From: an uncultured Veillonellaceae bacterium
Lineage (GTDB): Bacteria > Bacillota > Negativicutes > Veillonellales > Veillonellaceae
Length of the DNA stretch: 64,000 nt
Direction: 5' to 3'
Assembly: GCA_945867815.1 (NCBI GenBank)
Contig: CAMBIX010000007.1
Span: 1-64,000, forward strand
Below the pieces are notes generated by a model, which saw only the letters and a program-made list of their open reading frames with translations, had not been told where the DNA came from and searched no databases. Both the position numbers and the translations under genes were made by a program. Below, piece by piece: positions 47,764 to 55,919 of the stretch. The number at the start of each line of letters is the position of its first letter. Position 1 is the first letter of the stretch.

Positions 47764-48309
47764 TTAGGATAACAAATGAATCGAGAACGGCATCCAGTCG
47801 TGCATAAGCATTAACCAAGCTGGTAACCATACAGTGATAAGACCAACGAGGATAGCAGCCCAGGCACAAGGTTTTCCTAAATCTATGTGAAGATTGTTTT
47901 CGATGAACATAGTCAACCATAACAAACCCCAAATAAACCAGAAGATACCAAACAAAGCATCGCCACCTAAGTTGAAGAAACAAAGGATGCCTGCTGGGAT
48001 GGTATTACAAGCAACCCATAGTGCATATAGCCCTAAGAGTCGGCCATCAAGATGCCAAACGGTATTACAGCCAATAATGATGTAGGTGAAAGCAAACATT
48101 AATCCTGTGGCACTGTTATAGAACCAAATGGACGATTGATGCGTAACGATACCATAAGCCATAGATACGATATTCATAATAAGTGAAAGACCACCGGCAA
48201 TAAACATAATAACGGCTAAGGATTTATCGTCGATTTTATATAGACGATTGGAACCAATAGCAACTAATGCAAAGCCGATAAAGCAGAATAATACACCTGT
48301 AAGTCCCAT
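47764..48309 (-). CDS. AmiS/UreI family channel (urea or short-chain amide transporter)
   Basis: A 181-residue integral membrane protein with six predicted TMs (GLTGVLFCFIGFALVAIGSN, LAVIMFIAGGLSLIMNIVSM and so on). It carries family segments WFYNSATGLMFAFTYIIIG, ALWVACNTIPAG and FWFIWGLLWLTMFIE. UreI homologues are proton-gated urea channels; AmiS homologues sit by amidases. ATG 48309 has AAGGAATTACT upstream, whereas the open frame back to 48375 lacks one. No urease gene is in the window, so the physiological substrate is open, but it fits the acid-related theme of nearby genes. Confidence 0.85.
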   Translation of the reverse strand: MGLTGVLFCFIGFALVAIGSNRLYKIDDKSLAVIMFIAGGLSLIMNIVSMAYGIVTHQSSIWFYNSATGLMFAFTYIIIGCNTVWHLDGRLLGLYALWVACNTIPAGILCFFNLGGDALFGIFWFIWGLLWLTMFIENNLHIDLGKPCAWAAILVGLITVWLPAWLMLMHDWMPFSIHLLS

Positions 48310-48600
48310 AGTAATTCCTTCTTTCAAGGAAAGATATGCACTATATAGGATGACTTCACGTCCGGTTATATACATCTGTCTATTACATAAAAAATAATTA
48401 GGAAATCAATTATTTTATCTAATTACAGTACTAGTATAGCAACAATCAAGTGCATAATCAACATATATTTGATTTAAAATAGTGATAAAAATAAGGCGTA
48501 GTTTGATTAGTATTAACTATTTAAGATAAGTCATTTACTTGTAAATCAAATAAAATTACTGGAATTTAAAAGAGCTCATTTTATAGCGGATAAAATAAAA

Positions 48601-48651
48601 TCTTGAATTGCGTAATATATCACATAAATAAATATAAATTATTAGTATTAT
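48601..48651 (+). promoter_or_regulatory. 23-nt motif promoter, site 2 (radical SAM gene)
   Basis: The motif (48601-48623) reads TCTTGAATTG, CGTA, ATATATCAC, and TATTAT (48646-48651) is 22 nt downstream, the same geometry as sites 1 and 3. The leader to the radical SAM gene is about 340 nt and AT-rich. Confidence 0.7.
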
Positions 48652-48752
48652 ATGTATTAGGTAAAAAAGGTGTAAATGGGGATTTAAGAACTTGCTTTTT
48701 TTACTGCATTTAAGGGGTTCTATCTTACTTTTTACTTAGGAGAATAGATAAT

Positions 48753-48794
48753 ATGAGGAGGGAGAATAATAAATAAGACATGTGTCTTTTATTA
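48753..48794 (+). promoter_or_regulatory. possible leader mini-ORF overlapping a hairpin
   Basis: In the radical SAM leader, ATG 48753 opens a 7-codon ORF (MRRENNK, stop 48774-48776) with AGGAG about 11 nt upstream. The stop lies in the 5' arm of a hairpin, TAATAA-AT-AAGACA / TGTCTTTTATTA (48767-48794). The arrangement resembles the stronger cases at 52104 and 60437, but the T-run is weak. The rest of the gap 48310-48996 shows nothing else I recognise. Confidence 0.35.
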
Positions 48795-48996
48795 ATAAAA
48801 ATATTATAAGTAAAACCCCTTGCATTTCTAATCACAAAGTATTAATATTTCTTTAGTGAGGCATTAATAACCTAGCAATTACCTATTTATTAAGAGGTAA
48901 TACATATTATCAATTTTATTTATTTTATTTGGATTTATACAGCTAGGTATTAGTGATGACTCTTTATTCACATCATTATTACTAGAGGTGACAACA

Positions 48997-50409
48997 ATGG
49001 GATTGGATTTAAAACACAAAGCAGGTCGTTTGGCATTTGAAACGGCATTAAAAGCAGCGTATTCACAAGTTGGTAAAGACCGTATCAAAACGGTTAGCCG
49101 CATGTTCCATTTGATGGATCAGTTTAAAGAAACTAACAAAGATGCTGATAATGCTACATTAGAAGCTATCATGGAACCAGATAGTGCCTTAGGGAAATTC
49201 GTTGACAAAGTTATCGCTGAAGTTGACCCTGGCATTGTTATTCGTGCCCTATTGAACTTTGGTTACGAATCTATGACGTATGGCTGGGAAAAATCCCAGA
49301 AGAATGTTGAAAAATATCATTGCAACATTCCTTTTGGTATCTTGATTGACCCAACAACAGCTTGTAACTTGCGTTGCACAGGCTGCTGGGCTGCTGAATA
49401 TGGTAATGCTTTAAGTCTTTCTTATGATGAAATCGATTCTGTTATTACACAGGGGAAAGAATTAGGTACTTATACTTACCTATTCACTGGTGGTGAACCA
49501 TTAACTCGTAAAGCAGATATCATTAAATTGGCAGAAAAACATTATGATTGCTCCTTTATCGTATTCACTAATGGTACATTAGTTGATGAAAAATTCTGCG
49601 AAGACTTATTACGTGTTAAGAACGTATATCCAGCATTGAGCTTGGAAGGTTATGAAGAAAAGAACGACCAGCGTCGTGGCCAGGGCGTATTTGAAAAAGT
49701 TATGCACGCTATGGACTTAATGCGTGAACATAAATTGTTGTTCGGTAACTCCATTTGCTACACAAGTGCTAACATGGAAGTTGTTACATCCGATAAGTTT
49801 ATTGACATGATTTTGGAAAAAGGTTCCAAGTTCGGTATGTACTTCCACTATATGCCAGTTGGTACAGATGCGGCTGTTGAATTGTTGCCTACAAAAGAAC
49901 AACGTGAATACATGTTACACCGCATTCACCAAGTTCGTGACCCTAAAGATGGCAAAGGCTTCTTCTGCTTTGACTTCCAGAATGATGGCGAATTAGTTAA
50001 CGGTTGTATTGCTGGTGGTCGTCGTTACTTCCACATTAATGCAAACGGCGATGCAGAACCATGCGTATTTATTCACTACTCCAACATGAATATTCGTGAA
50101 CATTCCATCTTGGAAATTTTACAGTCTCCAATCTTCATGGAATACTATCGCAATCAGCCGTTCAACAAGAACTTGTTGAAACCATGTCCTATGTTGGAAA
50201 ACCCAGAAATTTTACCTCAGATGGTAAAACGTGCGGGTGCTAAATCCACTGACTTACAGTCTCCAGAAACAGCAGAACAGTTATGTGCTAAATGCGTACA
50301 ATACGCTAAAAACTGGGCTCCAGAAGCGGAAGAATTAAATACGGTTAAGGCAGATATGACTCGTAAAGAAGAAATTAACCGTGAATATCAAGCACAACAA
50401 GCTAAATAA
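48997..50409 (+). CDS. radical SAM/SPASM domain protein
   Basis: The cluster motif CNLRCTGCW (CX3CX2C, residues ~122-130) and FTGGEPL identify a radical SAM enzyme. A C-terminal SPASM-like region has cysteines in NGCIAGG, AEPCVF, LKPCPML and LCAKCVQY for auxiliary clusters. An N-terminal helical extension of about 110 residues precedes the barrel. The substrate is unknown, and no RiPP precursor gene or partner is adjacent. GAGGTGACAACA precedes ATG 48997, and the upstream GTG 48988 overlaps that site. A long motif-driven leader precedes it. Confidence 0.88.
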   Translation: MGLDLKHKAGRLAFETALKAAYSQVGKDRIKTVSRMFHLMDQFKETNKDADNATLEAIMEPDSALGKFVDKVIAEVDPGIVIRALLNFGYESMTYGWEKSQKNVEKYHCNIPFGILIDPTTACNLRCTGCWAAEYGNALSLSYDEIDSVITQGKELGTYTYLFTGGEPLTRKADIIKLAEKHYDCSFIVFTNGTLVDEKFCEDLLRVKNVYPALSLEGYEEKNDQRRGQGVFEKVMHAMDLMREHKLLFGNSICYTSANMEVVTSDKFIDMILEKGSKFGMYFHYMPVGTDAAVELLPTKEQREYMLHRIHQVRDPKDGKGFFCFDFQNDGELVNGCIAGGRRYFHINANGDAEPCVFIHYSNMNIREHSILEILQSPIFMEYYRNQPFNKNLLKPCPMLENPEILPQMVKRAGAKSTDLQSPETAEQLCAKCVQYAKNWAPEAEELNTVKADMTRKEEINREYQAQQAK

Positions 50410-50423
50410 TCGAATGATTAACT

Positions 50424-50455
50424 AAAAAAGACAGCTGAGAGGCTGTCTTTTTTTT
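50424..50455. terminator. bidirectional intrinsic terminator
   Basis: AAAAAAGACAGC, TGAGAG and GCTGTCTTTTTTTT serve the radical SAM gene on the plus strand and mdh on the minus strand. Confidence 0.92.
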
Positions 50456-50573
50456 ATAGCTTATTATAGATATTTTTAAAACATATGTCTCTAGTAAATA
50501 AGAGGTAGCAAGTGAGCTGGGCCATCTTTTAGGTGGTGATGATTATGAGCGTATATTGGCTTATGTTAGAGAT

Positions 50574-51533
50574 TTATAGCTTTAATTTACTATTGGTTTC
50601 ACGAGCATTGGCGACGCTGTCGGCAAAGGCCGTTTTTTCATCACCAGATAGGTCGTAGTGGATGATTTTTTCAACGCCATTTTTACCTAAGATGACAGGG
50701 ACACCAATGCAGAGGTCTTTTTCATCGTATTCACCATCGAGGTAAACACAGCTAGGAATTAATTTTTTAGCATCTAAAGCGATGGCTTCTACCATGGCCG
50801 CGGCGGCAGCGCCAGGTGCATACCAAGCAGAAGTGCCAATTAATTGGGTTAGGGTGGCACCACCAATTTTTGTTTGGGCTACGGCACGATCGAGTTGTTC
50901 TTTACTTAATAGTTGGTTAACTGGTATGCTGCGGTAGGTAGCGATGCTGGCAAGAGGTACCATAGTCTTATCATTGTGACCGCCAATAACAATACCATCT
51001 ACATCGGTTGGTGTGGCTGGATAACCAGCGGCTTGTAATTCTTGGGCTAGAAAATAGCAGAAACGGCTACTGTCTAACATACCACCTTGGCCAATGACGC
51101 GGTTACGAGGCAGATGAGTCCTTTTTAGGGCAAGATAGGTCATGGCATCCATAGGGTTCGAGATGATAATGAAGATGGCATTTGGTGAGTACTGTAAGGC
51201 TTGATACATAACACCTGTTACAATTTTGGCATTTGTATCAATTAAATCTTCTCGGCTCATACCAGGTTTACGTGGAATCCCGCTAGTGATAACGATAACG
51301 TCAGAATTAGCTGTTGGCAGGTAACCCTTTAAGTCGTTAGGTTCAGCGGTAACACCTGTTACGGTGGTATCAAAGCTTAGTAGTTGAGCTGTCTGCATAA
51401 TATCCATGGCCTTGCCTTCAGACATGCCTTTTTTAATATCTAGGATAACGACTTCGCTGCAGAAATTTTTAGTAGCGAGTACATTGGCAATAGTGGCTCC
51501 TACATTGCCGGCGCCGATAATGGAAACTTTCAT
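50574..51533 (-). CDS. mdh: malate dehydrogenase (LDH/MDH family)
   Basis: NAD-dependent oxidation of malate to oxaloacetate or the reverse. The nucleotide-binding start MKVSIIGAGNVGATIANVLA, the substrate loop IPRKPGMSREDL, SNPMDAMTYLALK and the catalytic GGHNDKTMVPL are visible. The Arg in the position RKPGMSR favours malate over lactate. The 319-residue length is normal. GGAGGGTATTTC precedes ATG 51533. It pairs functionally with fumC. Confidence 0.92.
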   Translation of the reverse strand: MKVSIIGAGNVGATIANVLATKNFCSEVVILDIKKGMSEGKAMDIMQTAQLLSFDTTVTGVTAEPNDLKGYLPTANSDVIVITSGIPRKPGMSREDLIDTNAKIVTGVMYQALQYSPNAIFIIISNPMDAMTYLALKRTHLPRNRVIGQGGMLDSSRFCYFLAQELQAAGYPATPTDVDGIVIGGHNDKTMVPLASIATYRSIPVNQLLSKEQLDRAVAQTKIGGATLTQLIGTSAWYAPGAAAAAMVEAIALDAKKLIPSCVYLDGEYDEKDLCIGVPVILGKNGVEKIIHYDLSGDEKTAFADSVANARETNSKLKL

Positions 51534-51817
51534 GAAATACCCTCCTTTTATTAATTGAAATATATTATTTTATGTGAAACGTTGAAATGCTATATATATT
51601 ACTTAAAAATAGTATAGCAAGCCGTTTTAGAAAGCATTAAAATTTCTCCTAGAGCGAGTTGTAGACTTATTTTAAGGCAGTTAATTTATTCTATAAATAT
51701 TAATGGGTCTTAAAAAATCCCACAGGGCAAATATCAGCTTATACTTGTATTATAGGGGATTTTAGGTTTACTTGCAATAAAAGCTTAGTAAAAGTAGCCA
51801 AAGTTACTGATAAAAAA

Positions 51818-51952
51818 ATGCGTGGAAAGAATGAGGCTTATCAGGCTATAGCTGAGTGGTTATCTGAAGATTTCGATGTGTTTGGTTATACCCATGGAGG
51901 TTCTGTTTCATGGGGTGGTAAGGAAGATATTATTTTTAGTAAGACTAGGTAA
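51818..51952 (+). pseudogene. short coding remnant, unrecognised
   Basis: A 44-codon frame encodes MRGKNEAYQAIAEWLSED, then FDVFGYTHGGSVSWGGKED and a short end. The open frame extends further upstream without a start or ribosome binding site. The composition looks protein-like rather than random, so I read it as the 3' tail of a lost gene. I do not recognise the family. Confidence 0.35.
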
Positions 51953-51997
51953 ATTATATCAATTATAACATAATTATGAACGAATAAATAAAAAATA

Positions 51998-52047
51998 TCT
52001 TGATTTGTATCATATATCACTATAATTAGCTATAGATATCATATAAT
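51998..52047 (+). promoter_or_regulatory. 23-nt motif promoter, site 3 (agmatine cluster)
   Basis: The motif (51998-52020) reads TCTTGATTTG, TATC, ATATATCAC, and TATAAT (52042-52047) begins 22 nt after it. The core is centred near -41.5 from the predicted start. The transcript would begin about 50 nt before the leader ORF at 52104. Confidence 0.75.
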
Positions 52048-52103
52048 AAAATAAAGAGGGCGAGATTCATTGGAAGATACTTCTGGTAAGGGAGGTCTTG
52101 GTT

Positions 52104-52184
52104 ATGAGTAAGCAAATACAGGTATATATGGCAAGGCAGGTTAGCACAATAGTAAACAAATTCCTATTGATTGGGTTTGTTTAG
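52104..52184 (+). CDS. leader peptide ORF, 26 codons, overlapping a terminator
   Basis: ATG 52104 is preceded by GGGAGGTCTTGGTT, a strong ribosome binding site. The product starts MSKQIQVYMARQVSTIVNK and ends GFV. Its last 14 codons run through the intrinsic terminator at 52143-52200, and the stop (52182-52184) is inside the 3' arm. A ribosome reaching or pausing at the end would prevent the hairpin, so this looks like a regulatory leader peptide. It shares VYxA and TIxNK with the leader at 60437. Confidence 0.6.
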   Translation: MSKQIQVYMARQVSTIVNKFLLIGFV

Positions 52185-52200
52185 TATTGTGCTTTTTTTA
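52143..52200 (+). terminator. intrinsic terminator/attenuator of the agmatine cluster leader
   Basis: AGCACAATAGTAAACAAA and TTTGTTTAGTATTGTGCT form an 18-bp stem with one mismatch around a 15-nt loop, followed by seven T. It lies upstream of the decarboxylase remnant and inside the leader ORF. The stretch 52201-52345 shows no gene. Confidence 0.9.
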
Positions 52201-52345
52201 TAGTTACTTGTAGTGGCTAGGTCATATGTGAGGCTTAGGTATTTAACTAGACATAATCGTAGGGAGAAAGAAAGTGGTGACTTATAGAAAATGCTGGAGT
52301 CGGTCGTTAGTTTGTAGTCGAATGGTTACTTTTTAAAAAGTATAA

Positions 52346-53203
52346 GCCTTAGGAGGCGTATTCGTATGGCAGCCACGTAAGGTATCAATTAATGGGGAAT
52401 GGAAAGATTTATTGGACGCTACAGATAAGGAATTAGACCATATGCAAAAGGCTTGGATTTTAAACAATGAAGATACATGGCATGGTTTTAGTCATATCGA
52501 AGATGACTACGTTATGCTTGATCCAATTAAGATTACGATTCAGACACCTGGCCTTAAGGGTGATGGAACCTATAAGAAGGAAGGCATTCCAGCAGCTATT
52601 GTAACAGACTACTTGATAAAACAAGGGGTTGTTGTAGAAAAGACAGATACGTATTCCTTCTTATTGTTACATTCCTTTGGTACGACAGAAGGTAAACACG
52701 GTGACTTATTAGCAGGGCTCTTAGCCTTTAAGAGAGATTATGATAATAATACCTTGCTTATGGAACTCTTCCTTGATGTTGTTAAGAATAATCCTCGCTT
52801 TGAAGGTAAGGGATTATATGATTTGTGCCATGAAATGAACGAATTTTATAAAAAGACGGATTTCTTACACACCATGCAGGATGCTTTTGATATTTTGCCG
52901 AAACAAGTTATGACACCAGCTGAAGCCTATGAAAAAGTTGTACATCGGGATATAGAATATGTCTACTTAGATGATATGATGGGTCGTATACCAGCGGTTA
53001 TGGTTGTACCTTATCCTCCAGGAATTCCTGTTATTATGGGTGGTGAAAAGTTAGATAAAGAAGCACAGCCTATTTTTAAGTACTTGCAATTATTGCAGAC
53101 CTATGAAAATACCTTTAAAGGTTATGAAAAGGATATCCATGGGGTAGAACGCGATGTTGTAGATGGGAAAATTAAGTATAAGACCTATTGTATTAAGAAA
53201 TAA
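52346..53203 (+). pseudogene. Orn/Lys/Arg decarboxylase, C-terminal remnant
   Basis: The frame encodes the end of a biodegradative PLP decarboxylase: FVWQPRKVSINGEW, NNEDTWHGFSHIEDDYVMLDPIK (in part), GIPAAIVTDYLIKQGVVVEKTDTYSF and SFGTTEGKHGDLLAGL. The whole PLP domain, including the catalytic Lys region (about 450 residues), is absent, so it cannot decarboxylate. The frame has no ATG. AGGAGGCGTATTCGT precedes ATG 52366, but that ATG is out of frame and stops after four codons. Either the 5' end was lost and frameshifted, or a non-standard start (TTG 52412) is used for a 263-residue product. Context suggests it was an arginine or ornithine decarboxylase. Confidence 0.8.
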
Positions 53204-53273
53204 GGTATTACTAATCTATACGTGCAGTTTAGTAGACTTGTTGGTAGGGTATTGTTCAATTAGTTATAAGTAT

Positions 53274-53310
53274 CTCCTCATGGATGAACATGATAACCAT
53301 TCATGAGGAG
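53274..53310 (+). terminator. hairpin between decarboxylase remnant and antiporter
   Basis: CTCCTCATGGATGA and CCATTCATGAGGAG form a ~13-bp stem. The T-run is poor, so it may be a processing or attenuation stem within the cluster. Confidence 0.6.
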
Positions 53311-53344
53311 CTTACTTACTTAGTTAAGACAGGAGTTGAATGCT

Positions 53345-54775
53345 ATGTCTGATGAAACAAATAAAAAAATAGGCCTATGGGGTCTAGTCGGCATGGTTAT
53401 TGGGTCAATTATTGGTGGGGCTATTTTTGATATTCCTCAGAATATGGCTGCTTCATCAGCCTTAGGCCCTGTTATTATTGCTTGGGTTATTACCGCTATT
53501 GGTATGCTTATGTTGGCGTATACCTTTAAAAGTTTATCGGATGAGCGACCAGATTTGTATATTGGGATTTATTCTTATGCGAGAGAGGGCTTTGGTAAGT
53601 ATATTGGTTTTAACTCAGCCTGGGGCTACTGGATATCGGCAGCTACGGGGAATGTGGCCTTTGCAGTTATGTTAAATGATGCTTTTGGTTATTGGTTCCC
53701 TGTTATGCTTAAGCATAGTTGGCCAACCATTATTTTTGGTCTTTTCCTCATTTGGTTCTATAATTTCTTAGTTATGCGGGGTATTAAACAGGCGTCGAGT
53801 ATTAATACGGTCACTGTTGTTATTAAGTTTATTGGTTTGCTTGGTATTTTGGCTGCTATGTGTGCCTTCTTTAATTGGGATACAGCTACTGCAGATATGT
53901 GGGGACAAAGTTATCATTTAGGTAGCATTACTAGTCAGGTAGAAGCACCTATGCTTGTTACTTTATGGGCCTTCATTGGTATTGAAGGGGCTGTTGTTAT
54001 TTCTAACCATGCAAAGAAATCGTCTGATGTAGGTAAGGCTACTGTTATTGGTTTCTTAATTGCTTTGGCAGCGTATTTCTTATTAAGTGTATTAGCTTTT
54101 GGTATTTATCAACAGCCAGAACTCGCTAACTTAACGGATCCATCAACGGGTTATATTTTAGCGACCAAGTTTAGTCCTCATTTTGTAGATTTTGTTAATA
54201 TTTGCCTATTAGTATCCGTTGGTGGTGCTTGGGTTGCTTGGACTATTTTGGCGGCACAGCTCCCTTATGCAGCTGCTAAGGGCAAGGTATTGCCTAAGGT
54301 ATTTGCTCATGAAAATAGTAAGAATGTACCTGATGTAGCCTTAATTGTATCGAGTATTATTATGAGTATTTTCATGGTTCTTGTGTGTACGGCTAAAAAT
54401 GTATATATGGCAGCCATAGATATTACGGGCGTTATTATCTTACCGTCGTACTTACTTAGCTCCTTATATCTTTTACAGGCAGGGGCTCGGTCTGAAATTA
54501 TTAAGGACAAGAAGGGTAAACGTATTCGGGCGACTATTATTGGTTTCTTATCTACTATTTATTGTTTATGGCTTTTATATGCAGCTAACTTAAGTTATTT
54601 ACTCGTAGCAACGATTGTGTATGCTGTAGGCATTCTCTTCTACATGCGGGCTCGTCGTGATGACCATGATGGAAAACCATCCTTTACTGGTTGGGAAGCC
54701 TTGTTAGCTATTATTATTACTTTATTAGCTATCTATGCGATTTATCTCTTATGTATTGGACAGATTGCATTCTAA
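53345..54775 (+). CDS. basic amino acid/polyamine antiporter (ArcD/AguD-like, APC superfamily)
   Basis: A 476-residue, ~12-TM transporter. It has GLVGMVIGSIIGGAIFDIPQNMA (in part), YSYAREGFGKYIGFNSAWGYW and FIGIEGAVVISNHAKKSSDVGKAT, close to arginine/ornithine and agmatine/putrescine exchangers. AGGAG is 9 nt before ATG 53345, so the upstream TTG 53336 is less likely. It is encoded between the decarboxylase remnant and aguA, so agmatine/putrescine or arginine/agmatine exchange is the likely role. Confidence 0.85.
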   Translation: MSDETNKKIGLWGLVGMVIGSIIGGAIFDIPQNMAASSALGPVIIAWVITAIGMLMLAYTFKSLSDERPDLYIGIYSYAREGFGKYIGFNSAWGYWISAATGNVAFAVMLNDAFGYWFPVMLKHSWPTIIFGLFLIWFYNFLVMRGIKQASSINTVTVVIKFIGLLGILAAMCAFFNWDTATADMWGQSYHLGSITSQVEAPMLVTLWAFIGIEGAVVISNHAKKSSDVGKATVIGFLIALAAYFLLSVLAFGIYQQPELANLTDPSTGYILATKFSPHFVDFVNICLLVSVGGAWVAWTILAAQLPYAAAKGKVLPKVFAHENSKNVPDVALIVSSIIMSIFMVLVCTAKNVYMAAIDITGVIILPSYLLSSLYLLQAGARSEIIKDKKGKRIRATIIGFLSTIYCLWLLYAANLSYLLVATIVYAVGILFYMRARRDDHDGKPSFTGWEALLAIIITLLAIYAIYLLCIGQIAF

Positions 54776-54804
54776 GAGGTTATTTATAAAAGAGGTGGTA
54801 AGAT

Positions 54805-55908
54805 ATGGCTAGACAGATTAGGCAGACAACACCTAAAGAAGATGGCTATCGTATGCCTGCCGAATATGAACCACAAAAACAGGTATGGATGATCTGGCCT
54901 CAGCGACCAGATGTATGGCGGGATGGGGCTAAGCCAGCGCAGAAACAATATAAAAATGTAGCCATTGCTATTAGTGAATTTACACCTGTAACGGTAGTTG
55001 TTAATGGAGACCAGTATATTAACTGTCGGGCCCAATTGCCAGAATCCATTCGTGTCATTGAAGTCAGCAATAATGACGCGTGGGCACGAGATAGTGGTCC
55101 TACCTTTTTGGTTAATGATAAGGGTGGATTAAGAGCCAATAGTTGGCAATTTAATGCGTATGGTGGCTTAGTCGATGGCTTGTATTATCCATGGGATAAG
55201 GATAATTTACTGGCTGATAAGATTTGCGAAGTGGAAGGTGTCGATTACTACAAGCAAGAGTCCTTTGTTTTAGAAGGCGGCTCTATACATGTGGATGGTG
55301 AAGGCACGGTGCTGACTACTGAAATGTGTCTTTTGAGTAAGGGGCGTAATCCGAATCTGTCTAAAGGGCAAATTGAGCAGACCTTAAAAGATTATTTGAA
55401 TGTAGAAAAGGTCATTTGGATTAAAGATGGTATTGACCCAGAAGAAACAAATGGGCATGTAGATGATGTGGCTTGCTTTGCTCGGCCAGGAGAAGTTATC
55501 TGCATCTATACAGAAGATAAAAATCATCCATTCTACGAAGCCTCTCAAGCTGCCTATAAAACCTTATGTCAGTCAACAGATGCTAAAGGACGGCCCTTAA
55601 AAGTTTATAAATTATGCTTAACAAAAGAGCCAGTTTATTCGATTCCTAATGCGCATATAGATTATGGTTATGGCAGTAAACCTAGACAGGATAAGGAATT
55701 AGTTATTGCTTCCTATTTGAACTTTTTAATTACTAATCAGGGTGTTATTGTGCCTCAATATGATGATGAAAATGATGCACTAGCAATTAAACAACTACAG
55801 TCTATTTTCCCAGATAAAGAGGTTGTTGGTGTACGAACAAAGGAAATCGTTTATGGAGGCGGTAATATTCATTGTATTACCCAGCAAGAACCCTTAGTTA
55901 AGAAATAG
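54805..55908 (+). CDS. aguA: agmatine deiminase AguA
   Basis: AguA hydrolyses agmatine to N-carbamoylputrescine and ammonia. The guanidino-modifying fold shows YRMPAEYEPQKQVWMIWPQRPD (in part), NDAWARDSGPTFL, FVLEGGSIHVDGEGT, the catalytic His in NGHVDDVACF and the catalytic Cys in YGGGNIHCIT near the C-terminus. The 367-residue length is normal. AAGAGGTGG precedes ATG 54805, and aguB follows 11 nt after the stop. Confidence 0.96.
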   Translation: MARQIRQTTPKEDGYRMPAEYEPQKQVWMIWPQRPDVWRDGAKPAQKQYKNVAIAISEFTPVTVVVNGDQYINCRAQLPESIRVIEVSNNDAWARDSGPTFLVNDKGGLRANSWQFNAYGGLVDGLYYPWDKDNLLADKICEVEGVDYYKQESFVLEGGSIHVDGEGTVLTTEMCLLSKGRNPNLSKGQIEQTLKDYLNVEKVIWIKDGIDPEETNGHVDDVACFARPGEVICIYTEDKNHPFYEASQAAYKTLCQSTDAKGRPLKVYKLCLTKEPVYSIPNAHIDYGYGSKPRQDKELVIASYLNFLITNQGVIVPQYDDENDALAIKQLQSIFPDKEVVGVRTKEIVYGGGNIHCITQQEPLVKK

Positions 55909-55919
55909 AAGGTGAACCT

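Noticed and set aside
51534-52345. Complete gene in the mdh-decarboxylase gap
   Set aside because: Only a 44-codon tail without start, the motif promoter and the leader ORF are visible; no other frame is credible.
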